A stretch of DNA of 64,000 nucleotides, from positions 9,074,501-9,138,500 of the forward strand of contig OY756967.1 of the NCBI GenBank assembly GCA_963580455.1, written 5' to 3'. This stretch comes from Euonymus europaeus. Lineage: Eukaryota; Streptophyta; Magnoliopsida; Celastrales; Celastraceae. Each line of letters begins with the position of its first letter. The stretch's first letter is position 1. The notes under the pieces are model-generated. The model saw only the letters and a program-made list of their open reading frames with translations, searched no databases and was not told the origin of the DNA. This document shows positions 34,193-46,285 of this stretch, piece after piece. Made by a program: the position numbers and the translations under genes.

Positions 34193-34526
34193 GTGGTATC
34201 GGAGCGGTTAGGCTAATGGTATGCTAGGAAAGATCTAGAGAAAATGAGATTTTCTGAATTGATATATGTATATATATTAAATGAGCACCTAAAGTGGTTG
34301 CCGACACATTTTGCCGACAACCCACTTTAGAGCCCATTATAAGTTGTATTATATACAACTTGGAAAACCAACTTTTCTAATGAATGAAATAAAAACAGAT
34401 TTTAAACACATGCATATCAGATACATATACATATATCAATTCAGAAAATCTCATTCTCTCTAGATCTTTCCTAGCATACCATTAGCCTAACCGCTCCGAT
34501 ACCATTGTTAGCTAACGGAATACAAA
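34172..34526. repeat. Head-to-head inverted repeat of copia-A LTR end, primer site and leader
   Basis: The arms 34172-34273 and about 34425-34526 are nearly perfect reverse complements. Each contains the LTR end, TGGTATCGGAGCGG and the first ~70 bp of leader. They are separated by about 150 bp that include LTR-like pieces (TTGCCGACA, ATAAGTTGTA). Both flanking elements point their leaders inward. Such DNA can extrude a long hairpin. Confidence 0.88.
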
Positions 34527-36129
34527 AATTACGCAGCAGAATACACTACAAAAATTTACCTCTTGTAGCGTGCTTGTACAAACAGTTTGTCCGGTACTCC
34601 GATCGTCTAGATTCCTTTTCCGTTCCTGCTTGATCCAAACAATGTCACCGGTAGAACTCCGATCTCACGAAGCCTCTAGTTTGCCCACCGAATCACAAGC
34701 CAAGTGTCACACACCAAAAAGAAAATATCATCTCACCGATCTTAAGAACCGTTATATCTATTTTTAGTAAGAAACACAATTGATTGGAAAAATTGCAATC
34801 AATACATAAGTTGTATCTACAACTTATATTGCCAAAATGGTGGTGTCGGCAAGTGGTGTCGGCAACCACTTTTGTAACTTCATTAATATATCAATATATA
34901 TTAATTAAATAGATATATATATATATATATATATATTAATTAAATATTGTGGTATATTGATTAATTTATCATGTGCTAGCATTATCAATTAATCAATCAG
35001 ACCTATCCCAGTTTACAATAAACCTTCTTTAATTAATAATTCGATTATTTCCATCTTATGAAAATTATCGAATCCACACAATTTTCTTTAGCTGAAACAA
35101 ATTTCTGTGATGCATTTATGTGTGACTTTCTAGGTTCATTACCGATTAGCAATAAGAATAATATCAAACTCTTTGATATTAATTAAAACACCTTTTAATC
35201 ATTTCCTATAAATCACGAGTGACACCTAGCAGTATATCGTGACTTTCCAATCGGTGATGAATTCTTTCATATGAACCTTTAATTACAATTACCGTGTAAT
35301 TAAATCCTTCCACTGTACAATATCCCAATTGAGTGAGGATCATGGATATTGGTCAAATCCACTAACTCAATTATATGTCAGATCCAATATTTTATTGACA
35401 AACAAATAATTAATGAAAACACATTTTCATTAATCATATAACCTCGGCCAAGGATTTCTCGTGTCAATAAATATCTAGGTCTCATAGGATATTCTCCTCG
35501 TTTATTTCGAAGCGGTGGATTCCTTATCGACTGCACACAAGTCTCCATATATAACTAACTGAATCCATCAAATGTTAATATTTATTTAATAAATAAATAT
35601 TTCCAACATTGATAAAATTCAATCACCCATATACAAAACTACTATGTCATCTCAGGTCTAAGGATTATTTACACAATCATAAATAAATAATAAATCATTG
35701 ACAAAGAAATAAACCTCCACGTGATTCATTATTTAAAAAGTCATGTTCGAAGCATTTATTCAACAATAAACCTCCCATACTGTTTGTTTTAATATCTCAT
35801 ATTAAATTGCATGAGACTCACAACCCTATCATTATAGGAAACAAACAGTATACTGATCTTCCGAATTATTATTGTCCAATTAATAATTCTACAATCAGGA
35901 AATTTATTTAAGATATTTATACTAGAGATCACTCGTCACTCATATTCTCAACTCTTGAGAATGAGGTCTCTAATAAATATCTACGGACATATCTAATACA
36001 ACTATTTAAATAGAAATATCAAATATATAATAAACTGCCATTTATATTAAACAATTAATACAGTACAATTATTATATATGTTCCAAATACAACCGTATTA
36101 TATTGGCTATACAGGACATATATCTAACA
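34506..36129 (-). mobile_element. Copia-A LTR (first of minus-strand chain)
   Basis: 1624 bp, minus strand TGTTAGATATATGTCC ... CCGTTAGCTAACA. The polypurine tract and pol are on its right; on its left is a primer site (in the inverted repeat). It is therefore shared by two internal regions, one of them reduced to a leader stub. Closely similar to 378-2002. Confidence 0.9.
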
Positions 36130-36141
36130 ACCTCCCACTTG
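36130..36141 (-). promoter_or_regulatory. Polypurine tract of copia-A
   Basis: Minus-strand AAGTGGGAGGT directly before the LTR start TGTTAG. Confidence 0.75.
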
Positions 36142-36143
36142 TC

Positions 36144-39100
36144 CTAAAGCCAATCGCTATGGTATCTCATACCCATCTTTTCTAGATGACGATCTAACTG
36201 CTGTAGAGTTAGAGCTTTAGTTAATGGATCAGCAATGTTTTCTGCTGATGCTATTTTCTGTATAGATACATCACCTCTTTCAATTATCTCTCTAATAATG
36301 TGAAAACGTCTTTCGATGTGTTTGGATTTCTTATGAGACCTTGGTTCCTTTGCCTGAGCAATTGCCCCATTGTTATCACAGTATAGTGGCACTGGTGATT
36401 CAATGGATGGAACTACGCCAAGTTCTGTAACGAACTTCTTCATCCAAACCGCTTCCTTTGCAGCATCCGATGCAGCGATGTATTCAGCCTCTGTGCTAGA
36501 ATCTGCAGTAGTGCTTTGTTTGGAACTTTTCCAACACACTGCTCCACCATTACATATGTAAACCAACCCAGAGATAGACTTTCTATCATCAATATCTGCT
36601 TGAAAATCAGAATCAGTATAGCCATCTATTCTAAAATCACCTCCTCCATATATTAAGATCAATTCTTTAGTCCTTCTTAAGTACTTAAGAATATTCTTAA
36701 CAGCAGCCCAATGTTCTTCACCAGGATTTGATTGAAACCTGCTTGTAACACATACAACATGTGCTATGTCAGGTCTAGTACATAACATAGCATACATCAG
36801 ACATCCAACTGCAGATGCATATGGAATCTTGGTCATTCTCTCTCTTTCCTCAGGTGTCTTTGGAGACATTTCCTTAGAAAGATGAATGCCATGTCTGTAA
36901 GGTAACAATCCTCTTTTAGACTCTTGCATGTTGAACCGTTTCAACACCTTGTCTATATACATAGATTGAGAAAGCCCTATAATTCTTTTAGATCTATCTC
37001 TATAGATTCTAATTCCCAGAATATAGGCTGCGTCTTCCAAATCTTTCATGGAGAAAGTTTTTGACAACCAGACTTTAACTGAAGTCATCATTCCAATATG
37101 ATCTCCAAAAAGGAGAATGTCATCAACATACAAGACTAGGAATGTGTGAGCACTCCCACTAACCTTCTTGTAAACACAAGGTTCATCCACATTTTTAATG
37201 AAGCCAAACGATTTGATTGCTTCATCAAAACGGATGTTCCAACTCCTTGAAGCTTGCTTAAGACCATCAATGGATCTCTTAAGCTTACACACATTTTGTT
37301 TTCCACCTTTGGATTCAAAACACTTAGGTTGTTCCATATAGATATCTTCCTTAATGTTTCAATTAAGGAATGCAGTTTTGACATCCAACTGACATATCTC
37401 ATAATCATAGTGTGCAGCTATGGCTAATAAAATCCTGATAGATTTCAACATAGCAACTGGTGAAAAAGTTTCCTCATAGTCAATTCCATGTCTTTGAGTA
37501 TATCCTTTTGCAACCAGTCTTGCTTTGTAGGTTTCTACCTTGCCATCCAAACCAATTTTTCTCTTGTAAACCCATTTGCATCCTATAGGTACAATACCTT
37601 CAGGAGAGTCCACAAGATCCCAAACTTGATTTGAATACATTGAATTCATTTCAGATTTCATAGCTTCAAGCCATTTTGAAGAGTCAATATCAGATATTGC
37701 TTCTTCATAACTAGTAGGATCATCACCATGATCTACATCTCCACGAACAAACAACTCTTGTATATCATGTAGTAAGTTATACCGTGCTGGTGGACGGATA
37801 ACTCTACTAGATTTTCTAGGAGTTTGTGTGATGACATTTCTTGCATCATTGGATTCTTGAATATGATCTTGATCATATTGTCGAATATCAGATATTTCTT
37901 CAAGTTCTATTCTTTTCCCTATACCTTTATTCTGAACAAACTCTTTTTCCGGAAAAATAGCATCTCTACTAATCACTATTTTGTGATCAGTGGGAATATA
38001 GAAATAGTATCCCAAAGTTTCCTTTGGATATCCAACAAATCTTCCTTGTTCAGATCTGGCCTCCAATTTATCTGTTTGCAGCTTTTTGATGTGTGCTGGA
38101 CAACCCCAAATCCTAACATGTTTAAGACTCGGAGCCTTACCAACCCATATCTCATATGGTGTCTTAGGAACAGATTTAGAAGGAATTCTGTTCAGCAAAT
38201 AAGTTGCAGTCAGAAGACAGAAACCCCATAATGAAATGGATAAATCTGTATAACTCATCATTGAACGTACCATGTCTAACAAAGTACGGTTTCTCCTTTC
38301 AGATACACCATTCATCTGTGGTGCTCCTGGAGGATTCAATTGTGAAACAATGCCATGTTCTTTTAGGAACATTTCAAATTCCAGACTTAAGTATTCACCA
38401 CCTCGATCTGATCGAAGAGCTTTAATACTTTTTCCAGTTTGATTTTCTACTTCAGTTTTGAATTCTTTGAACTTTTCAAAAGATTCATGCTTGTACTTCA
38501 TTAAGTACACATACCCATACCGTGAGTTATCATCAGTAAAAGTAATGAAGTAGAAATAACCACCTCTAGCCATTTGATTAAAAGGCCCACATACATCTGA
38601 ATGTATTAATTCTAAAACTTCTGTAGATCTTTGACTTTGTCCAACAAAAGGCGATCTGGTCATTTTGCCCTGAATACAGGACTCACAAGTAGAATAGGAT
38701 TCTAAATCCGAGGATTTAATTAAACCCTCTTTTATCAACTTGTTAAGTCCTTCTTCTGCAATATGACCTAATCTAAGATGCCACAGATATTTAGAATTAT
38801 TTTTAGATGGTTTTACAACATCATTATCCACATCATGAGTTAAGAGCTTACCATCATGCATATTTATATAATACAAACCATTTATCAAATTTCCCATACC
38901 AACCCATTCATTTCCAAAATGAATATAACACACATTATTCTTATAATGGAATTCATAATTCTTCTGTGCCAAAAGTCCCACAGAAATAATGTTATTGAAA
39001 GCATTAGGAACAAACAAACAGTTATCCAAATTTAAAACATGCGCAGAAGGTAATTTAATGAAAGTAGTCCCAATAGCAGTAGCAGCAACAATTGCTTTAT

Positions 39101-39188
39101 TTCCTACTTGTATGACCACTTCATTTGCTCCCAGCGTTCTACTTCTTCTCAAATCCTACAACGACACACATATGTGTGAAGATGCACC
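36144..39188 (-). pseudogene. pol: Copia-A pol, best preserved copy (protease end to RNase H)
   Basis: Minus strand, nearly one continuous frame. It has the residue of the protease (SSHICVSL), the pre-integrase HHCC region (LWHLRLGH, CESCIQGKMTRS), the integrase core (HSDVCGPF, FTDDNSRYG, GVSERRNRT), RT (WVYKRKIGLDG, QLDVKTAFLN, YVDDILLFGD) and RNase H (TDSDF, STEAEYIA, LYCDNNGA, KHIERRFHIIRE). It ends GMRYHSDWL and a stop. Two breaks are visible: TGA at 37359-37361 (GGA in sister copies) and TAG at 39156-39158 (CAG in sister copies). The gene is split at DTGA|SSHI by gypsy-1; gag continues at 48113. Confidence 0.92.
39184..39188 (+). repeat. Target site duplication, left (GCACC)
   Basis: GCACC precedes the gypsy-1 start and is repeated at 48113-48117. 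The uninterrupted copy near 62580 carries the site once (GGTGC on that strand). Confidence 0.9.
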
Positions 39189-41325
39189 TGTGAAACCCCA
39201 ACCCAAAAATTTTAGTTTTGAGTTGTAAAACGGATGATCCGAGAAGTATGGAATCATGGGAAAAATAGTTTTGGAGCTTGGTTCGATAAATGGGGCATAA
39301 CTTTTAGTATACATGTCCGTTCCGGGCCCGTAATATATCAAATCAAATCTTGAACCGAACCAGAAAATAAAATTTAAGAAAACTAGGTTTCTGAAAAACA
39401 GAGACCGTCCGGACGCTCAAAACAGCCGTCCGGACGGTTTGTGCAGGAACTAAAACAGAGAAATTTTTAGAGGAAGTTTTGGTGCTGTGAACAGTAGACC
39501 GTGTCCGGACGGTTAAGCCTACGAAGTGGGCAGAGAGTATAGGAAGAGGCAAGCGTCCGGACAGTCACTTGAGGCGTCCGGACGGTTATCGGGAAATCAG
39601 TTTTTAAGCTTAGTTTTAGGCATTTCTGGGAATTTCCAAGCTTGGGAGCCCGGCTAGAGAGAGAAAGTGTGAGAGAAGAAGAGAGAGAAGGAGATTTTGG
39701 CAAGAGATTGACTTGGAGATTATGGATTGATGATCCTTGAAGCTAAGTAAGGAAGATTCAAGGTTGATTCAAGTGATTTGGTAAGTTTTTCATAGTTTTT
39801 GTAAATTCTAGGTTTTTCTAGATTTGCTAGATTCTTGAAGAGTTGAGTGCTATGCTTTAGATATATTGTTTATAGGTTGATTTTGGATGTTTATGTAGAT
39901 TGGTTTGTGATTTGGAGTAGAGTTGAGCTTGGGTTGAGTTTGGAGGATTTTGGAGAAATTTCTAGAGAGAGAAGGTGAGTAATTTCGAAATTATGGATAT
40001 AATTGATGTTTATATAAGTCGTTGGTTGTTTATTTATGCTTCTGAGGGTTCTGTTATGCCACATTGCAGGTTTGGGCAAACCGGAACCCTAGGAACGGAA
40101 TTTGGGAAATTATGGTAATTTACTCGGCACGAGGTAGGAGATTTCCAACCATACTTTCTATCGTTCGTTTTCGATATGTAAAGAGCTTTTCGATTCCTCA
40201 TTGGTCGTTCCATTTGTGTTTCCGCCTTAATTGCTCCTAAGGGGAAACGAGCCCTAATTGTGATTCTTGTTGATTCTTGATGTTGCATGACCCGTGTGTG
40301 TGTGTGTTCCATCTCCTATGGACACGACGTCATTTCCGTTCATGCATCATGGTAGTTATGTATATATATATATGTAGGTTGTTCATATATATATATATCT
40401 ATTCAGCATGTCATGACATAATGCATTAGTGTTGCATGGGGGACCGGGTATGGACTCAGGAACCTTTAGGTTTCTTGAAAGCTACTTGGAGGGATGACGA
40501 GGTGATGAGAGTTATCACTGAGTCATGTGAACTCCAAGTAGGGTAACGCACTAGGGGTAAGGAGTGACTTGCCTTGTGGGGTGCGGGCGTGATAGGTTCA
40601 CGCAACCGGATGATTCTAGGAGTGGTTGGTTGTGGTGAGCTTGCTCCCGTGCAATATTTCATTGAGTTGCAATGATATTGTGGTTGTTATGCTCCGAAAG
40701 GGTTGTCCGGGTAAATGTTGATGTGAATTTGTTGAGTATACGTTCATGTGGTAGTTACATATTGATGCATTGCTTCCTTTGGTTCTATCTATATTGATGT
40801 TTACTGAATACCCTACTGAGCTTCTAGCTCACTCCTTTACTTTCTTCCTTCCACAGGAGACACTGGTACAGGTACTGGTGCTGCGGATCGGTGAGCAGGT
40901 CGTGTCATGGATGGCCCTGGATAGAATAGGGTGCTAGAGATATACTCTATGCATGTGGGTGTACGTAGTATATTTATGTTGAGAGAATATAACCATTTGG
41001 CACGGTGGTGCTTGTATGTGGATATAGATGTTGATTTATGGTTATATTTGATGTTTTATAAATCTGTGTGTTGATTTATATGTGATGCCATCAGTTTTTG
41101 CATGCTGGTAGTGAATGGCCTGAGGCCTAGAGTCAGGATTGCATGTGGTTGAGGCCCGAGGCCTATCTTTGCTAGGTTGCTAGTGTGATGTTGTTGTTGC
41201 TGCGTTTCTGATGCAGGTGGGCGCTCTCCGATATACGGGCCGGTTGATCTCGGATGTTCACACTAGTGACTTAGGATGGGTGCTGAAAGAGCACCCAGTC
41301 GCGTCTCCGGAAACGGGGCTTGACA
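39189..41325 (+). mobile_element. Gypsy-1 5' LTR
   Basis: 2137 bp, TGTGAAACCCCA to GCTTGACA. Five palindrome cores lie at 39405-39592, one altered to CCGTGTCCGGACGG. The nested hairpin is at 40482-40541. Confidence 0.92.
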
Positions 41326-41328
41326 ATT

Positions 41329-41342
41329 TGGTATCGGAGCGA
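41329..41342 (+). promoter_or_regulatory. Primer-binding site of gypsy-1
   Basis: TGGTATCGGAGCG three bases past the LTR, identical to the site at 5233. Confidence 0.85.
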
Positions 41343-41429
41343 GGTTTACGGCTCTTTATAGGATCTGGGGTGTTGGGTCCTAGTTCTAGAGTAGTATATC
41401 CAGGCCATGTCACGACTGCTACTTATCCG

Positions 41430-41500
41430 GTATGTTTTCTTTTCCTCTTAAATCCTCGTTTGAGTAGTGGGTTAAATGGTATTGTCTGTTTGCCATGCAG
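41430..41500 (+). other. Putative 71-nt leader intron
   Basis: CCG|GTATGTTTTC to TTGCCATGCAG, directly followed by ATG at 41501. Same length as in the other three internal regions. Confidence 0.55.
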
Positions 41501-42711
41501 ATGAATACCCGTAGAACTACCGGTCCGAGAGTGGGACTGTAGTACCTCGTGGCAGAGGCCGACGGGGAGTTGGTAGGGGCCGAGGTAGAGGCCGTAGTGT
41601 TGGGGTGGAACGTGTCACAAGAGGCACTCCTAGCACTGAGGATTCGGTTCCGAATGTGGATCCGGAGTTGAGAGAGGAAGAGATAGTTCAAGAGGGACTA
41701 CCGATGGAGAGTGATGATCAGCAGGCACCACCTGAGGTGCAGGTTGCTCCTGTTACTACAGGGCGGCAACCAATGACGATGGAGAGTCTTACTAGTTTTA
41801 TGATGAGTATGGTGCAGACACAGGCACAGACCATAGCTCAGGCAGTGCCTCAGGCAGTGGCTCAGACTCGCACTCGTGCTGAGGGAGTTGTACCAGAGGC
41901 TACAACTGAGGTAGCAGCAGTACCTAGAGCTGGGAGAGGGATGTATGAGGTGGACCAATTGAGGAGGACTACTCCTCCAACATTTTCTGGAGATGGAACG
42001 GGTGTGGGGGCGGAGGAGTGGTTCAACCAGCTGAATATGAGAATGGACACTCTTGAGATACCCGATGAGAGACGGGTGAAGTTTGTGTTCTATTACTTGA
42101 GTGGTGCGGCCTATGAATGGTGGATGTCCATGGGCCAGAGACGGAATGAGCTGACTTGGACTTCGTTTGAGCAGTTGTTTATGCAGAAGTTTTTGCCAAG
42201 GCCTCTGCAAACGGAGAAGGCCAAACAATTTCTAGATTTATTGCAGACATCAGAGATGACGGTGTCTCAGTACACCAAGCAGTTTGAGGAGTTATACCGG
42301 TATGGGAAGGAGTTTGCTCCCACAGATGAGAAGAAGGCAGTGAGGTACCGAGATGGGTTGCTTCCCAGTGTTGGTAGAATGGTGATGGGCACTAGGGTGG
42401 TGTCATATCAGGAAACAGTGGAGATGGCTCTTGATTTTGAGTTGAGTGAGAAAAGTGAAGCTCAGAGGAAGCGTCCAGTGAGTGAGGGTAGTAGTGGTGG
42501 TGGTAGTAGCCACAAGAAACGGAGAACGGATTTTCGTCAGCAGAGAGGGGACCGAGGCAAGGGTCCTAGGCTACCATGGGGTAAGATGACATGCTTCAAG
42601 TGTGGGAAAGAGGGGCACAAGGCCAGTGAGTGCAAGCTTTCTGGGTTTAAGTGCTTTGGGTGTGGCAAGTTGGGTCACAGAAAGAGTGAGTGTCTAGAGG
42701 GCAACCAGAGA
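41501..42711 (+). pseudogene. gag: Gypsy-1 gag
   Basis: ATG at 41501. A missing base in AACTACC(A)GGTC near 41522 breaks the frame in the Arg/Gly-rich N-terminus; from 41605 the frame is open. The capsid segment (FSGDGTGVGAEEWFNQL, YEWWMSMGQRR) is complete. Two zinc knuckles, CFKCGKEGHKASEC and [14 protein letters not shown], lie at about 42595-42700. Here the gag-pol junction is intact and in one frame ([17 protein letters not shown]), showing that the family encodes a single gag-pol frame. A short in-frame change replaces GATG by another residue run near 41862. Confidence 0.9.
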
Positions 42712-45700
42712 GCCCAGCAGCAGAGCATACCGGGAGTACCGCCTCCGGCTCTTCCTTCCAATGTTCCAATGGGAGGAAGGGGGCGGGGTGGGACTCGTTA
42801 GCCACAGCAGCAGCAGAATGCACTGGTAGAGGGGCGTGTCTATGCATTGGGTCATCAGGAGGCACAGGAGCATCCAAACTTCATTGGAGGTACCTTCTTG
42901 ATTTCTAATTGTTGGGCAAGAGTCTTGTTTGACTCGGGGGCTACCTCATCTTTCATTACTAGTTCGTTAGCACACGCACTAGAGGTGGAGATTTTGCCAA
43001 TAAGACGAATGTTCACGGTATCCTCACCATTCAGATACTTTACCACATTGGAGGGGGTAGTGTTCGGTTGTGAGTGTCGGTTTGGAGAAATATCTCTGAA
43101 AGCCGACTTTTATGTATTAGATTTCTAGGATTTTGATGTGATTCTTGGAGTTGATTGGTTGATGAAGCACCAAGGGTTGCTTGACTTCTGGGAGAGGAAG
43201 ATTACTCTTAGAGTACCTGAGGGAGGAGTGATTCAGTTGAGGGGATCGAAGGGGATTCCATGCCCACATTTCATGGATAATCCTTCGTACCAAGATTGTA
43301 AAGTCGCAAGTTTGGTGACTTCGGCTCCTAAGGGAGATCTAGCTACTATGATCCGGGTAGTGGAAGAGTTTATGGATGTATTTCCGGAAGAGTTGCCGAG
43401 ATTACCTCCGAAGAGGGAAATTGACTTTGCTATTGAGTTGCATCCGAATATCAAGCCGATTTCGATTCCGCCGTATCGGATGGCTCCAGCAGAGTTGAAG
43501 GAGTTGAGTTCTCAATTAGAGGAATTGTTAGACTTGGGGTTCATTAGACCGAGTGTGTCCCCGTGGGGAGCACCGGTGTTGTTCGTCAAGAAGAAAGACG
43601 GAAGTTTGAGGATGTGTATTGATTATAGGCAGTTGAATAAGGTTACAGTGAGGAATAAGTATCCGTTGCCTAGGATCAATGATTTGTTTGACCAATTGAG
43701 AGGTGCTAGGCATTTCTCTAAGATTGACTTGAGGTCGGGTTATCATCAGTTGAGGATTAAGAATGAGGATATCCAGAAAACAGCGTTTAGAACTCGTTAT
43801 GGGCATTATGAGTTCCTTGTGATGCCGTTTGGGTTGACAAATGCCCCGGCGGTATTCATGGACCTAATGCAAAGGGTTCTTCGACCGTTTTTGGACAAGT
43901 TTGTAGTGGTGTTTATTGATGATATATTGATTTATTCTCCTACGGAGGAAGAGCATGAGGAACACTTGAGAGTAGTGTTACAGACGTTGAGGGAGAATCA
44001 ACTGTATGCTAAATTGAGTAAGTGTGAATTTTGGGCCACGGAAGTAAAGTTCCTAGGCCATGTGATCACTCAAGAAGGCATAGCGGTTGACTACTCCAAA
44101 GTTGAGTCGGTTTTGAATTGGGAGAGACCAAAGAATGTGACAGAGATCTAGAGTTTTCTAGGATTGGCGGGTTACTAACGGAGATTTATTGAGGATTTTT
44201 CGAGAGTTGCTTCGCCCATGACGCAGCTCACGAAGAAGGGCACACCGTTTGTGTGGACAGACGAATGTGAGGCCGCATTTGAAGAGTTGAAGAAGACGTT
44301 GACAACACCTCCAGTGTTAGTAGTTCTGGAGAGGAATGTTGGCTATCAGGTGTATTGCGATGCATCTGGAGTCGGGTTGGGTTGTGTGTTGATGCAGCAG
44401 GGCCAAGTGATAGAGTATGGTTCAAGGTTGCTGAAGACACATGAGAGGAATTATCCAGTGCATGATCTGGAGTTGGCAGCAGTGGTATTTGCTCTTAAGC
44501 AATGGATGTACTATCTCTACGGAGAGACGTTTGAGGTGTTCTCGGATCACAAAATCCTCAAGTACCTATTCACCCAAAAAGAGTTGAACTTACGGCAAAG
44601 GCGGTGGATGGAGTACTTGGAGGATTTTGATTTTAATTTGCAATACCATCCTGGTAAAGCGAATGTGGTTGCGGATGCATTGAGTAGGAAGCAGAAGGTT
44701 GCTAGCTTATTCATGCATGAGTGGGAAATTGTGGAGACAATCAATGAGTTTGGATTGGAGTTGAGGAGTCAAGAGGAAAAGGCCTATTTGTGTTCTATAA
44801 CTTCGAGACCTATGATGGTTCAGAAGGTTATAGATGCACAGAATGGGGATCATACATTTGATGTAATTGATGAGAATCTTGGATGGGTTCGAGGGAATGA
44901 TGGTGGAGTACGATATGCGGGAAGGTTAGTAGTTCCCGAAGATGATGAGTTGAGACAAGAGATTCTAAAGGAAGCACATCATTCTTGGTTTGCCATGCAT
45001 CCAGGGGGTACGAAGATATATAGAGATTTGAGGCAGAGTTTCTGGTGGAAGGGCATGAAAGCCGATGTTGCTAGATTTGTGACGAAGTGTCTTACTTGTC
45101 AACAAGTGAAGGCAGAGCATCAGAGACCAGCTGGATTGTTGCAACCCTTACCGGTAGCACAATGGAAGTGGGAGAAGATCACGATGGACTTTGTGACGGC
45201 GTTGCCAATGACTCAAAGACGGCATGACACGGTTTGGGTGATAGTGGACAGATTGACCAAGTCTGCACACTTCTTACCCATGAACAAGACGGATTCGTTG
45301 GAGAGCTTGAGTACAATGTATGTCAAGGAGATTGTGAGACTTCATGGAATTCCATTATTTATTGTGTCGAACCGAGACCCGCGGTTCACAGGTAGATTCT
45401 GGAGTAGTTTACAGGAGGCATTGGGAACGAAGTTAGATTTCTCTACAGCTTATCATCCTCAGAGTGATGGGCAGAGTGAGAGAACCATATAGATTTTGGA
45501 GGACATGCTACGTGCATGTGTAGTTGATTTTGGAGGAAGTTGGGATCGGTACTTACATTTGGCGGAGTTTGTGTATAACAACTCTTTCCAAAGTAGTATC
45601 GGAATGGCACCTTACGAGGTGCTCTACGGGAGGCCTTGTAGGTCGCCTTTGTGTTGGGCAGAGGTTGGTGAGAAAGTTGTGTCAGGACCGGAGATGGTCA

Positions 45701-46285
45701 AAGAAGCACGAGAGAGAGTTGATGAAATACGGAAGCGGTTGATCACAGCACAGAGCCGACAGAAGTCTTATGCTGACCAGAGGAGGAGACCTTTGGAGTT
45801 CGCTGTAGGCGATAAGGTTTTCTTGAAGGTTAGTCCGAGACGGGGAATTCAGAAATATAGCAAGCATGGGAAGTTGGCACCGAGGTTTGTGGGGCCATTT
45901 GAGATTTTGGAGACAGTTGGATCGGTGGCGTACCGTTTGGCACTTCCACCGAAGCTTGAGAAGGTTCACAATGTATTCCATGTATCAATGCTTCGGAAAT
46001 ATGAGCCGGACCCGTCACATGTGATAGATTGGACTACGTTGGAGGTTGAGGAAGATGGGAGCTACACTCTTCAACCGGTGAAGATTCTAGACCGACAGAA
46101 CAAGGTCACGAGGTCGAGTGTGATTCCATTAGTAAAGGTAATGTGGATGTACCACGGAGTTGAAGAAGCAACTTGGGAGTTGGAGTCTCGAATGAAGTAA
46201 AAATACCCAGGGTTGTTCAGTGATTCAGGTACGTGTGTAGTTAAATTTCGGGACAGAAATTTTTTTAAGGGGGGGAGGATGTGAA
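42712..46285 (+). pseudogene. pol: Gypsy-1 pol with multiple stops
   Basis: Same domain order as the first copy: protease ([11 protein letters not shown]), RT ([28 protein letters not shown]), RNase H (YCDASG, DLELAA, FSDHK), integrase ([29 protein letters not shown]) and the chromodomain-like end ([20 protein letters not shown]). In-frame stops: TAG 42799-42801, TAG 43126-43128 and TAG 45490-45492 (each CAG in the first copy); TAG 44149-44151 (CGG there); TAA near 44177 (TAT there); and TAA 46198-46200 (GAA there). Integrase also has SNRDPRF where the first copy has SDRDPRF, losing a predicted catalytic Asp. Confidence 0.92.
46267..46279 (+). promoter_or_regulatory. Polypurine tract of gypsy-1
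   Basis: AAGGGGGGGAGGA immediately before the 3' LTR. Confidence 0.8.
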
